Source: Lytechinus variegatus
Taxonomy: Eukaryota; Echinodermata; Echinoidea; Temnopleuroida; Toxopneustidae
Length of the DNA stretch: 64,000 nucleotides
NCBI RefSeq assembly: GCF_018143015.1
Contig: NC_054756.1
Location: 19,675,361 to 19,739,360 of the forward strand
Direction of reading: 5' to 3'
Of this stretch, positions 35,621-47,000 are shown one piece after another (position 1 is the stretch's first letter; each line of letters begins with the position of its first letter). The notes beneath the pieces were generated by a model. The model had not been told where the DNA came from. It did not search any database and saw nothing but the letters and a program-made list of their open reading frames with translations. A program made the translations under genes and the position numbers.

Positions 35621-38600
35621 GAGGGGTAGTAGTAGAAGTAGTAGTAGTAGTAGGAGTAGTAGTAGTAGTTGTAGTCGTTGTTGTAGAAGTTGTTGTAGTA
35701 GTAGTTGTTGTTGTAGAAGTAGTTGTAGTAGAAGTAGTAGTAACAATAACAATACTACAAAAATAATCATTATCATAACAAGTGGAATGCCTCTGGCCGT
35801 CTCACCTGCATCACGCGGTTCAATATAGCAGCAGTGCTGACTTTGCATACTACTCTAACTCGCACAAGATGTTCAGTGATACATGGTTACTCTTATGTCC
35901 TCTTTTTATGAACTAGACCAATAAACTTACAGACATATGATGGTTATTCAACAAAAAACCCCAACATGGCCAAAGTTCATTGACCTTACATGACCTTTGA
36001 CCTTGATCATGTGACCTGAAACTGGAACAGGATGTTCAGTGATACTTGATTACTCTTATGTACAAGTTTCATGAATCAGATCCATAAACTTTCAAAGTTA
36101 TGATGGTAATTCAACAGATACACCCAATTCGGCTAAAGTTCATTGACCTTTGACCTTGGACATGTGACCTGAAACATGCACAGGATGTTCAGTGATACTT
36201 GATTACTCTAATGTCCAAGTTTAACGAACTAGACCAATAAACTTTCAAAGTTATGATGGTAATTCAACAGATACCCCCGATTCGGCCAAAGTTCATTGAC
36301 CCTAAATGACCTTTGACCTTAATCATGAGACCTGAAACTTGCACAAAATGTTCAGTGATGCTTAATTACTATTATGTCCAAGTTTCATGAATCAGATCCA
36401 TAAACTTTCAAAGTTATGATGGGAATTCAACAGATATCCCCAAATCGGCCAAAGTTCATTGACCCTAAATGACCTTTGACCTTGATCATGTGACCTGAAA
36501 CTTGCACAAAATGTTCAGTGATGCTTGATTACTATTATGTCCAAGTTTCATGAATCAGATCCATAAACTTTCAAAGTTATGATGGGAATTCAACAGATAT
36601 CCCCAATTTGTCCAAAGTTCATTGACCCTAAATGACCTTTGACCTTGGTCATGTGACGTGAAACTCATGCAGGATGTTCATTGATACTTGATTAACCTTA
36701 TGTCCAAGTTTCATGAACTAGGTCCATATATTTTCTAAGTTATGATGACATTTCAAAAACTTAACCTCAGGTTAAGATTTCGATGTTGATTCCTCCAACA
36801 TGGTCTAAGTTCATTGACCCTAAATGACCTTTGACCTTGGTCATGTGACATGAAACTCTAATAGGATGTTCAGTAATACTTGATTAACCTTATGGCCAAG
36901 TTTTATTAACTAGGTCCATATACTTTCTAAGTTATGATGTCATTTCAAAAACTTAACCTCAGGTTAAGATTTGATGTTGACGCCGCCGCCGCCGCCGTCG
37001 CCGTCGCCGTCGGAAAAGCGGCGCCTATAGTCTCACTTTGCTTCGCAGGTGAGACAAAAATGAAAACTATAATTATTATATTATTGATATTACTATTATC
37101 ATCATCATGTATCAATATATTTACTTTTTTTATTATTATCACCATGATTATTATTTTTTTCATTATCATTATCATGTCAATAAATAATAATATTTAGAAA
37201 AATTCACTACTACTGCCGCTTTCTTCCTTTTTTTTATTTTGCCAATGTCCCTTAGTGATGTATTAATCTATCTTTGCCACATTCTAACAAGAAATAGGTC
37301 TATAAGCCTACCCCAAAATGAACACAGTTTGCTTGAATACAGAGACTTGCTTGAAATCTTCCCCAGGGAGTTGGGATAACAGTTAAAAAGAATCACTCAC
37401 TGACAGAAACACTAATAAACCATTTGACTAAAAGTAGATAAAAGAGTGAATACTTCCAGGACACATTTCCCCCTCCAAATACAGAATTAAGAACAAGGAG
37501 GACTTAACACACAGGTCTTGCACACAATTCTACAAAATATGGGAAGAGGATATTGCATTTAGAGTAAAAATACATGTGATTATGAAAAAGTTAACAATAG
37601 GAAAATTATGATAATCCTCAAATCAAGGATTTTTCTTTTTCAATTTAAGTAGAAAATATATCAATTGTGTTCACTATGATTAAAATCAAGCCGGTTAAAT
37701 GTTCAAAAGGTCTTACAATATCCTCCTCTAAAATATTCTAGACCAAAAGTTGAAGAGGAAATAAATACTCAATAAGGTGGGAGGGTATCAAAACACATAT
37801 GTATTGATTTGAGGTTGTAATAAAAAAAATATATTAATTTTCACTTGCTCTTCTCATGGTCTTCTACAGCTGTTATGCAAGCTAGGGGGTTTTCAATTAA
37901 TCTGTTGTTGGAGCAAGATACTCCTTTATTAAAAGCGGCTAACTTTGTTTTGTGTTCAGGTCAAGGATAGTCTCTAGGGGTTGGGACAAATTTCTTCCTC
38001 ATGAATTGATAATGTATTTGTATAGGTCTAGTTTCTTTAAATACTAATGCTGGATGTAGGATACATGTTACAATATCAAGGCTTCCGCGATTAAAGATTT
38101 GACTTAATCTAGAATCCATTTCCAAGTCAAATTGATTGCTTACATTGCCTAATAAAATAACAACTATGCCATATCCTCTTTTCTTTGTTATATATGTAAA
38201 ATGCTACCGTCAAAATGGTATAATCATTACGTTATCACCTATAATGATAAGCATCATCATATTTGTCAGCATCTTCATCACTTTAATCATCCATCACCAT
38301 TAATCACCATCAACATCACCGCCACCATCATCATCACATCTACATACAGCTTCAATCTGTGACTGTACATGGTGAAGGGCTGCATTATACATAGAAATGA
38401 AATTAATTCAAAGACACAAACAGAGCAGAGCTTACCCCATAGATGTTCGGTGACTGTCGGTTTAAAGGAAGACCACCTATATAGATCGGTGACTGGATGT
38501 TGAGATTCTTCCTACCATTATTTGACTTTGCCCTCTTTCGTTTGGTACCATCAACTTGAAGAGACCCTGTCTTTCTGTTCCGAGAGATCTCAATCTGTGG

Positions 38601-39743
38601 ATAAAATGATCAAGACTCTCTTGTTTAATTATTATTATTTGTTTGTCGTCACCTGTGCCTGGGAGGCAAAAGGCGAACTGGATCACTGTGACTCGCAGGT
38701 CTCTCCTCCCCATATAACTGACTGGAGGGAGTACAGGTGGACCACTTCTCCTACTCTTATAAGAATAGTGCAATGGGTTCTTAACGTGCAAAGGTGGTTA
38801 CTCTCCTCTACACCATTTAACGTCCTATCCGAGGGACAGAATGTTTTCCACTGTAACATAGCCTGCATCTATGAAACATGGGATAGACGTTTACAAACAA
38901 CGCACTGGTTTCAGTCATCCGCCAGGGGTGGACTGGAACCCACGATCTTTGGTTCGATGGGCAGACATGTTACCGACTGACTGACCGACTAATTGGTGAT
39001 TTGATACTGTTAGCAACCAGCCATCCCCAAACCAACAATTAGTCTCCCATAATGAAGTTTGGGATTTTTATTGAGTTTGAAAAGTGAATCCTAAGCTTTA
39101 AAACGATACATAACTTGTCAAAATTGATGAACCTAAATAAGTACTTGATTGAATGCAAGCATTTAAAATAATAAGAAGAAAACAAAGTTTGAAGTTGGAG
39201 GTGTACTCAAGCATGAGAAGTACACATTATATATTCTCAGTTAAACTTTTAAAAAGTGGTGTCAAAGAAAAATTTGAATCTTGAGTTAAATTCAACGTTA
39301 CAACTTGACAGAATAAAGAACAGGAGTTATTTTTTCAGAGAGGCTTTGTTGTTGTTTTTTTTTTTGGGGGGGGGGTTGTTTGAAGACCAAATTATAATGC
39401 TATTTTGGCTATTAACAAAGAACTTCCCATGGCGATTTATTCTTGGATTTGGGGTGGCTGGTCACATCAGAAGTTAACAAAATATAAGAAGTCATCAATA
39501 GCATCATGAAAGCCACCGCTATAGGTAAATGATAACAGGAAATGATCTCTTACCGTATGCCAGTAACCATCATCGATCACAAAGTCCGAGTCCATGAACA
39601 CCGGCGAGCTACCAATTTTGAAGTTAAAAAACACGAAACCTTCCATCAGCTGTAACGCAGCATAGTAATTCTCAGTAGGATCCGACATGTAAAAGATCAG
39701 GCTATCCTTCTTGGTTGTTTTTAATTCTATTGTGATCTCAAAT
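31141..39743 (-). CDS. Laminin subunit alpha, C-terminal LG4-LG5 domains
   Basis: Six minus-strand exons in gene order: 39743-39554, 38594-38436, 35297-35147, 33663-33533, 32684-32465 and 31268-31141, ending at TGA 31143-31141. All have AG/GT boundaries and every junction keeps frame; together they encode about 325 residues. The first three form one LG domain: FEITIELKTTKKDSLIFYMS, then DDGYWHT, GSLQVDG, PIYIGGLP and GFDGCIRKFRLNG. A linker with VTCYTNTEPGHYFQGIGHA matches the CYAxxxxGTYFDGxGxA linker of vertebrate LAMA1/LAMA2. The last three form LG5: FQLLIEFRTAQKDGLLFA, CDYQWHVVQV, LSVDGN, FYAGGNP and FKGCIRRLEVNG, ending ECPIV like the CP-x ends of LAMA1/2. LG4-5 of secreted basement-membrane laminins binds alpha-dystroglycan and heparin. 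Exons for LG1-3 and the N-terminal arms are not found. Introns are loaded with satellites and MITEs. Confidence 0.92.
32084..32230. mobile_element. MITE in the last laminin intron (147 bp)
   Basis: GTCACAGTGCACCAAATTGA at the left mirrors TTAATTTGGCACACTGTGAC at the right, with CCTGTTAC/GTAACAGG continuing the repeat. It sits between the last two laminin exons. Confidence 0.75.
32995..33092 (+). mobile_element. 3'-end fragment of the GTCTCACCTGC element
   Basis: TTAACCTTGGTTAATATTTC, GTTGACGACGCCCCCGTCAG and TATAGTCTCGTTCTGCTTTG match the last ~100 bp of the element at 35799-37055 and of the copy at 40700-41085. It lies in the intron between laminin exons at 32684 and 33533. Confidence 0.7.
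33745..34600. repeat. 34-bp minisatellite with ~410-bp higher-order repeat
   Basis: The basic unit is close to ACTATCTTTGGTAAAAGTGT followed by GTTGCACTGTGT, about 25 copies in the intron upstream of laminin exon 33533-33663. Variant units recur in the same order: TGTACATGTAGCAATGTGTA occurs at 33931 and 34341, and GTTTTGTACTGTGTACTATC at 33771 and 34180, giving offsets of 410 and 409 bp (about 12 units). A plus-strand 79-codon frame inside is an artefact of the repeat. Confidence 0.85.
35395..35760. repeat. (GTA)n microsatellite, ~365 bp
   Basis: Nearly uninterrupted GTA/GTG/GAA trinucleotides on the plus strand, in the laminin intron just upstream of exon 35147-35297. It produces poly-Val and poly-Leu frames that are not genes. 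Confidence 0.95.
35799..37055 (+). mobile_element. Tandem-repeat transposon with GTCTCACCTGC ends
   Basis: It starts GTCTCACCTGC and ends GCAGGTGAGAC, an 11-bp perfect inverted terminus. Between lie about seven units of 156-193 bp, marked by GTTCAGTGATAC near 35869, 36031, 36187, 36350, 36511, 36675 and 36868. Each carries TTCATTGACC and TGACCTTTGACCTT. The right end has a GACGCCGCCGCCGCC/GTCGCC run followed by AAAGCGGCGCCTATAGTCTC. There is no transposase. Partial copies at 32995 and 40700 share the right end. Confidence 0.75.
37060..38435. other. Laminin intron, AT-rich, no gene seen
   Basis: Only short ATT, CAT and ATC runs (37070-37195 and 38270-38340) stand out. No further exon with a matching phase is needed here, because exons at 38436 and 35297 join directly in frame. 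Confidence 0.6.
38625..38990 (-). mobile_element. tRNA-derived SINE, second family
   Basis: The head is at the right on the minus strand: GTCGGTAACATGTCTGCCCA, then GATCGTGGGTTCCAGTCCAC (a B box with one change). The body includes GTGATCCAGTTCGCCTTTTG and the tail AAACAAATAATAATAAT. The body matches 10690-10960. It begins 30 bp upstream of the laminin exon 38436-38594 acceptor on the minus strand, so it sits close to the splice site. Confidence 0.7.
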
Positions 39744-39986
39744 CTATAACAGAAATTTTTTAAAAAGAAGAAAAAAGGATGAAGTCAACTATACAGAGAC
39801 CTCAAATCTATAAGAATGGAAAGTGCAAAAGAAATCGGGATAGTTACAGATTTTTATTTAGGCCCTATAGGTTGAAATTGTCATATTCTATCTTCTCTAA
39901 ATGAAAAATCATATAATCACAACTCTGTTGACACATGGCAATGCAAATAGAATTCTGGATGATGAAAAGCACAATAAAGCTCTTAC

Positions 39987-40004
39987 CCTATGGTAACCTC
40001 AAAT
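39987..40004 (-). other. Possible 18-nt laminin micro-exon
   Basis: On the minus strand a pyrimidine-rich acceptor ending CACGTAG is followed by ATTTGAGGTTACCATAGG and then GTAAGAGC, a good donor. The 18 nt start with the same bases as the true exon at 39743 (ATTTGAG), and both edges have the same phase. Inclusion would therefore add six residues (FEVTIG plus one junction change) without breaking frame. Whether it is spliced is unknown. It may simply be a remnant of exon duplication. Confidence 0.3.
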
Positions 40005-40699
40005 CTACGTGTATGAAAGAAAATAGCAAAAAATAGGATCATCGCATTATGCACATTTAGGCTAAAAATATAATTGATCTTCTGTACAAATAAATATAAA
40101 AGTGTTTATATACAACAATGATATATATTTCAAGCTGGGGAGATTTTCAATATAGGCAATGATGCTCACAAATTGAGTGTTTTTATTAAAAAAAATTGCA
40201 GTGGGATTAGATTAAAATTCATGATCACATTATTGTTGTACCATATTCCTGCTTAGCTTTCGAATAGTGTATAGTACTTTTGGTTTCCAATACACTTGTT
40301 TAACTCCATTCAAGATGAAAAAAAAATGTTTTTTTCTCTTGCATATTATGCTGCAATCATTATTGAAAATATTTATTTCATACAGGAATAATGGAAGATT
40401 CTTAAGCTTATCTGTCAATTAATTGCTGCAATAATGATGACTTCAGGCATCATCTATAGGTATATATATGAAAATAAGACGTTAAAACTGGACGCCCCGT
40501 GTATAGCCTCATTTGTATGGTATATTTTATTTGTTACAAAGCACACGAGTCAGATATGAAAATTCATACAAATCAAACTTACAGTATATCCCTTTTTGCA
40601 TGTTTTTCAATTAGTGTTCAAAAGAGGTTTATCAATTTTGGAGGCCATATAACTCAAAGTATGACGCATTCAGATTGTTTATTCAAGTGTACATGTAAT

Positions 40700-41085
40700 C
40701 GAACCCTAAAGAAACTCATGCAGGATATTCAGTGATACTTGATTAACCTTATGTCCAAGTTTCATGAACTAGGTCCATATATTTTCTAAGTTATGATGAC
40801 ATTTCAAAAACTTAACCTTAGGTTAAGATTTTTATGTTGATTCCCTCAACATGGTCTAAGTTCATTGACCCTAAATGACCTTTGACCTTGGTCATGTGAC
40901 ATGAAACTCAAGTAGGATGTTCAGTAATAACTGATCAACCTTATGGCCACGTTTCATGAACTAGGTCTTTCTAAGTTATGATGTCATTTCAAAAACTTAA
41001 CCTTGGGTTAAGATTTGATGTTGACGCCGCCGCCGCCGTCAGAAAAGCGTCGCCTATAGTCTCACTCTGCTATGCAAGTGAGACA
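40700..41085 (+). mobile_element. 5'-truncated copy of the GTCTCACCTGC element
   Basis: Two tandem units marked by TTCAGTGATACTTGATTAAC near 40728 and TTCAGTAATAACTGATCAAC near 40920 precede a GACGCCGCCGCCGTC run. The element ends TATAGTCTCACTCTGC and GCAAGTGAGAC. It has the same orientation as the copies at 32995 and 35799. Confidence 0.75.
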
Positions 41086-41799
41086 AAAAAGAGGGAAACA
41101 AAAATATTACACACACCAGATGAAGAGGGAAAAGAGGGAAAAAGCGATAAAGGCACACACACACACACAGATACACCCACCCAGAAACGTTATCATCGTA
41201 ATCATCACACACAAGAGCACACTCAAAGATCCATTGTATTTGTATATATGAATTCAAATTAGGCATAAATTCTAGGTACTAATAATGATCTTTCTAAGTT
41301 TGCATTTAAACAAAGAAACAGTTGAACATGAAAAAAGTCACACATGATTATGCCAGATTTGTGAACTTGTAAATTCAAATGAATTCAGAATAATGAAATG
41401 TTCTGCTTTAAGAACCCTTAATACATATCAAAGGGCATTACATTAACCAGAAACCAATAAGTTGGAATGTAATGCTCAAAAAGGCGTAATTTGGATATAT
41501 GTATTTTTTTGGGGGGGGGCAGGCTGTGACCCCAATATTGAATAACTATATGACACATATGAACAACACTCACAAATTCCCATGAATCGAGCACCTTTTG
41601 TAACAAAAGGGTTAAATTTCAATGGTTTTAGGGCAAGGGCACCTATCTCTTGGGCAAGTTTAAACTATATTACAGTATAAATGGGAAAAATCTGGAAAGG
41701 GCGCAACAGATAACCAAGGATAATGCATGGGGCAAAGGGGTCAAGTAGGCAATGGGGCAGCCAAGGCCATTGCTTAGGAGGCCTTGGGTTAATGTCAGC

Positions 41800-41913
41800 C
41801 AGTGGCGGACTGTGAGCCTGAGGAGACAAAGCATTGGAGAGGCACAGCATTGTTCACTTACAATACAGTGCCCCTTCAATGCTTTGTCTCCATCGGGTCA
41901 CGGTCCGCCACTG
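41800..41913. mobile_element. 114-bp hAT-type MITE with perfect 8-bp TSD
   Basis: CAGTGGCGGACTGTGA at the left mirrors TCACGGTCCGCCACTG at the right, and GAGACAAAGCATTG mirrors CAATGCTTTGTCTC. ATGTCAGC flanks both sides (41792-41799 and 41914-41921). The intact duplication implies a fairly recent insertion. Confidence 0.88.
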
Positions 41914-42334
41914 ATGTCAGCCCTGTTCAGAAACATGGTAGGTGCAGGGGTCGATAATTTGCTGGATGGATTGATCTTTCCTAGTATTGGTGATGGTGTA
42001 ACAAAATGCAAAAAAAAAATAATCATGTATGTGTTAATTATCTCAAACATGTATGAACACAGACAAAATCAATGCTTATTAGAAGCTCTAAGGACATTTC
42101 CATATTATGAGAATCCAGGTCTGTATGTTTCTGTGCTATGTTATTTCAGTTAATTAACATTGATTAATTAATAAGCTCAAGCCTCTTCTAATTATCGTCA
42201 GCGACAAATGACCCGTTTTCAAAGGCCATCATCCCTTCTAATGTAGCTTGGTATTAATACATACTGTAGATCTACATCATGCCTATGAATGCTATAGAGA
42301 ATCCTGTATACAGATAACAAATATTAACATTGCA

Positions 42335-43030
42335 TTTTCTCCTCTTCCCTTTCTGTCCTCATTCCTTTCTTCTCCGTCTGCCATTACTCTTCCCGCATTT
42401 CTTATTCTTTTCCTCCATCTTCTCCTCTTCCTCTTATTCCCTATACTTTTTCTCTCCATCTTTTCCTCATCCTTCTCATCTTCCTCTTATTCCTTATTCT
42501 CTTTCTTTCTTCTTTCCCCTCTCTTCCTCATTCTTAATCTTACCTTCTTCTACTTCATTCTTCCCCTCCCTCTCCTTCACTTTATTTTCTCCCCCTTCTC
42601 CTCTTCCCCTTATTCCTTATCCTCTTTCTTTCATTCCTTTTCCTCTCTTCTTCATCATTCTTCCTTCTCATCTTTGTCATCTTCCCTTTTTGTCCTTTTT
42701 CTCCCCCTTCTGCTTCTCCTGTCCTCCTCTTCTATCTCATCCTTCTTTCTTCCCCTCCTCCTTCCCTTCATCTTCTACTTTATCCTTCTACTTCTCCTCT
42801 TTCTCATCCTCCTCTTCTTCTTCATCATCCTTCTCCCCTTTCTCATCCTTTCTCAACCTCATTTCCACTCTTTTTCCTCCTTCCATGTCTTCCCTTTTCC
42901 CCTTTTCTCTACTTTTCTTTTTCTTATTTGTTCTTCTTTTCTGTTAATTGCTTTCATCCTTACCCAATATTCTTCAATTCCAGTATCCTCTTCCTTTCTC
43001 TTCCTCTTCTATTTGTCTTCTCCTACCCAT
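42335..43030. repeat. Polypyrimidine tract (~690 bp)
   Basis: The plus strand is dominated by CTTC, TCCT and CTCTTC words. The 261- and 205-codon Ser/Leu/Phe frames are compositional artefacts with no Met context or domains. It ends directly before the TA-flanked element at 43062. Confidence 0.9.
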
Positions 43031-43061
43031 TAATGTATTTTCTTCATTATCGTCATCACTA

Positions 43062-44048
43062 CAGTGCGTATCAAAAAAAGTTTACACTTTGAAAAAGCCC
43101 TGGGAATTACAAAATATACAACATATGGGTAATTTTTTCACATATAATCTTGGGTTTGGGTCTCACCTATCCAATGAAAGTAAAAGTTTTGTCAGAATGT
43201 TACACTTGAGTGAGCACTGTCCATTTCTGTAAAGCTCGCAGAAATCTGTTTGCGCAGAAATGCTCGTTTTCATGCTGTGTCAAGGGGAAAGGGCGAAATC
43301 AAACTTACCCTATGAAAGATTTATCATACATTTCCCTTGCACTTTTAGTCAATTGAAATAAAACGGATACATTCAAGCATTTTGTAACGATTTTGCCACC
43401 CAAATTGAAATTTCAACACTTAGTAAGCACAACCTTTACCCTATTTGTGCCAGCAGGATCTGAGGACATAACTGAATCTGAACAAAAGTTTATATCAGAC
43501 ATCTCCAGCATTTTTTTCACTAAGTTTTTATCATTTAAAGTGGGTTTACATTTCATTTTTCATTTAATACTTGTTTCTCCACACTTTTCCCAAGCTTAGC
43601 AATGATTAACAAAATGAAAATCAAGCTTAAGCCATTCCATGTAAATCACAGCTCAGTGTAAAGCAAATATCGTCACGATGGCCTCGGTGTGTGGGGGAGT
43701 GGGGTGGGGCGAAATGCACTCTTCGAAGTGTTTTGGGCAAGGAAACAAGTCAAACAAGGTAGAAGATATCTTCAAATCAATTTTACTAGCTGAATTCCAT
43801 GAGTTCTTCATGATTAAGGTCTACTTTTATTCGCATAACTATTTCAAAGTTCTGCGCAAATCATTTTTCACTAACTTTTCAAAAGTAAGTGGTGCTCACT
43901 CAAGCGGAAATATTTTTCGACAGTTATATCGTCATTTGCTTTAATGGATCTGTACCAATGTTAAAATGTGGAAAAATCTTCAGGATATTACAAATGTATA
44001 ATTTTACAGGATTTTTTCAAAGTGTAAACTTTTTTTTGATACGCACTG
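43062..44048. mobile_element. Tc1/mariner-type non-autonomous element (987 bp)
   Basis: CAGTGCGTATCAAAAAAAGT at the left mirrors ACTTTTTTTTGATACGCACTG at the right, with TA on both sides (43060-43061 and 44049-44050). TTACACTTTGAAAAA extends the repeat. Inner sequence is also partly mirrored: CTTGAGTGAGCAC near 43206 is opposite GTGCTCACTCAAG near 43894. Its short open frames show no DDE transposase motifs. Confidence 0.82.
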
Positions 44049-44050
44049 TA

Positions 44051-47000
44051 TAAGAATTATCAGCACCCCTACCACAATCACGCTCTTCATTCAAATTATA
44101 TTTGTTTTCAATATAGTCAGAGATGGCATTAATGAGTAATTTTGTAGGATTTTAATGTCCCTGGTAGGTATTACATTCTTGCTTACAACAGCTCTATGAC
44201 ATGGGATATTGGGATACAAGGTAATCCAGAGTAGATGTGTACTTGTTTTTCCACCCTCGCCTCCTCCCCACAAAAAAAAACAAGTTTTTCATCTCATCTC
44301 TAATGGCAGGCTCCTCCAAAAAGGGAGAAATAGGGCACAACATTACTAACATATCAAATTGAATACAAAGAGTAGAAGAAAAACTAAATGTAAAGAAAAA
44401 TTCAATGTAAAACAAGTCCGAATGGACTGCTTTACGACAAAAGGGAAAAATTAAACATTCTTTGCTTCAACTCAAAATTGTGCAAAGCATGTAACAAGCA
44501 GTCTCATATCTTTGCCTCTTTTCATAGATGATCTATTAGCAATATGACAACTCAAATGCAGTTGCTAACTTTATGAAGTTCAATGGAAAAAGGAACACAA
44601 AATAACATCAAACCAAACTAATTTAGTTTGATGCATTTATTCTATTTAAATAAGTTTAAGATATGATTTTTAATCCAGAGGTATAGAATTTCAAGATTTT
44701 TACATAAATCACATCAAGGAGGCTGGTAAAATTTGAAACAATGGTGTATTACACAGGTCCTTCACCTATACATGTACATCACTTCTTCTTTTTTTCCATT
44801 AAAAGTCAGTCACAAAATTGGATAAAGGTTTTTCACAGAATAAATGACTAGTGACAGTATTAGTCGATATCTATTAGAAGGGTAGCAACTCACCTCTCTC
44901 TCTTTCCTAGTCTTGATCGCTCAGACCATTTTGAATAGTCATACTGACGCCGCATTTTTGTGTTTTTTTCATAAAAGGCTTTAGTTTTGTATGTTTCAAT
45001 ATACCATAAGTTTATCAAATATGAGACGAAAAAATTGTGGACTTAAAAAAAAATACATTTGATTCACTATGGAAGTCAATCAGGCATTTCCAATATCATT
45101 GGGCCTTTTCCCCAAGACTAGAATATCATGGTATTAGTCTAGGCTGTCATTATAATATAATTCGTTTTGTTGGCAGACAGAATATATACGTAATAAAGAT
45201 CAATAAAATTGTCCCACTGTATCATTAGTTCTAACGTACAACTATACAATCAATAGATTGGGATTAGTACAATACAATGCTCATTTGGCTGGTAATCAGT
45301 TCAAACAGGTTGGTGGTTGGGATGGATGGAGCTTGAACTCTTGTTTCAACTTTAATGTATTGATTGATGTCAATTGCATCACAATTTGGCTTGGTTGCCA
45401 TGATATCTGATTCTTACCTAAAAACATTCATCTATCTAAATAGGGTTTAATACTACCAGTTTCATGGAATAATACATGATGTCAACAAATCTTTACATGA
45501 CATGATGACAACTATCTCTTTAAAATCCCAATGGATATTGATCTTGAATTATAATTCACAGAAAATGTAGATCGGAGATCAAACACAACAAACCAAGTTT
45601 TGAAGTCGTCATTATCGTTCAGTGATAAATCCAATTAAGCCCAAGGTTTGCAATATCAACACAAGCAAGTAAACAATTATCAGAATTACAGTCGGTAGGG
45701 TGCTAACTTATGTTAACAAATGACATCCTTCGAACTCAACGATGTGAATAAATTCTTTTCTTCTCCCATCTTGTGCTGGGTTCACATGAGTATTTACGCC
45801 AAGAAAAACTAGCATTAGTTCCTATAACATTAGGTCCTATCTCTTTTTCCTGGAGTACTTTGAAGGATCTATTTTGCTTGAAAGTGCTAGTATACTACTG
45901 GGCATTGTGATTTAGGTTGAGACCACTCGGTTCAAAATGCCTCTTTCTTTCGAGCATTCAAGAATAGTGTCAATTTTTTTCCAAACAACCAAATATAAGC
46001 TCCTGAACCAAACGTTTCTAAACGGTGTTACTGGACTAAAGAAGGGTTGCTGGAACGCACCAAAAGTGACTTTTCATCAAGCTGTAACTAACCAAAGAAA
46101 CCACAACAAAGATTTAATTGATCCTGACCTTTCCTTATTTAAACTATCTTTAGATTTCTGCATCTAACTGAAACTTAATCATTGATCTAATCATCAGCTT
46201 TTCTTGCTCAGTCCAAGCGATACATCAGGAGACAAAGGCAACAGGTCTTGCTTGGCTAACCCTGTGCCTTCTTGGTGCTTACATAAAGTATCATTCATTG
46301 TTAACATTAGAGCAGTTATATGCAGAACCGTGTGATGAGTGTGCACACTATAACATGTGTCTGACTTCGGGGCAATAAAATCATGTCAATAGGTTGTTAT
46401 GTTGACAGCAGCAGCTATATGGTATCAAGGTAAGAGGGCTGATACAATTTGGAGGATAATCTGAAATGTTTTTTACCACATTACTTTCAATTAGTGAACA
46501 TTATTGTTGAGCATTCTTTTTGATCTATAGAGCAGCTTTGCAAGATATTTGTTCTACTAATTCCATTGTACATTACTCTATAGGATATGTAAATAGGTCT
46601 ACATTAATGAATGGAATGGGGGTGTAGGGACAGCCTAATTTTTCTTTGGTGGAATGGGAACTTTTATCAGATAAAATGCATCCTTACTTTCTCTATATAC
46701 TAATCCTCAAATAAAGAATACATAGAAATAACCACATTTAATCTTTATATGATAAGATGTGTCACATGCCTTCCGTGCCAATATGAATGTAGATCAGCTT
46801 TGCTTTGAAAATGTCATATCATCCTGCTTGCATCAGAAAGGCTAGAGGAATATCTTCATAGATGACAGTATTGGCGAATGGAATTAAGCGGGCCTAGCTG
46901 GTATAAAGCCTGCAAGATCTAAGAGTGAATCGTTTAATCTATAACGATCTGACACATTTACAGGTTTGCAGTCTATCAAACACTTTACTTTATTCACTTT

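Noticed and set aside
35330-35848. Poly-Leu and poly-Val proteins on either strand
   Set aside because: These are translations of the (GTA)n microsatellite.
38522-38980. A 152-codon plus-strand protein
   Set aside because: It overlaps a laminin exon on the minus strand and a tRNA-derived SINE; no motif is present.
42248-43033. A 261-codon protein, the second-longest open frame in the window
   Set aside because: It lies in a polypyrimidine tract; Ser/Leu/Phe composition in every plus-strand frame shows it is a composition artefact. The same applies at 8699-9013, 9985-10619 and 52619-53059.
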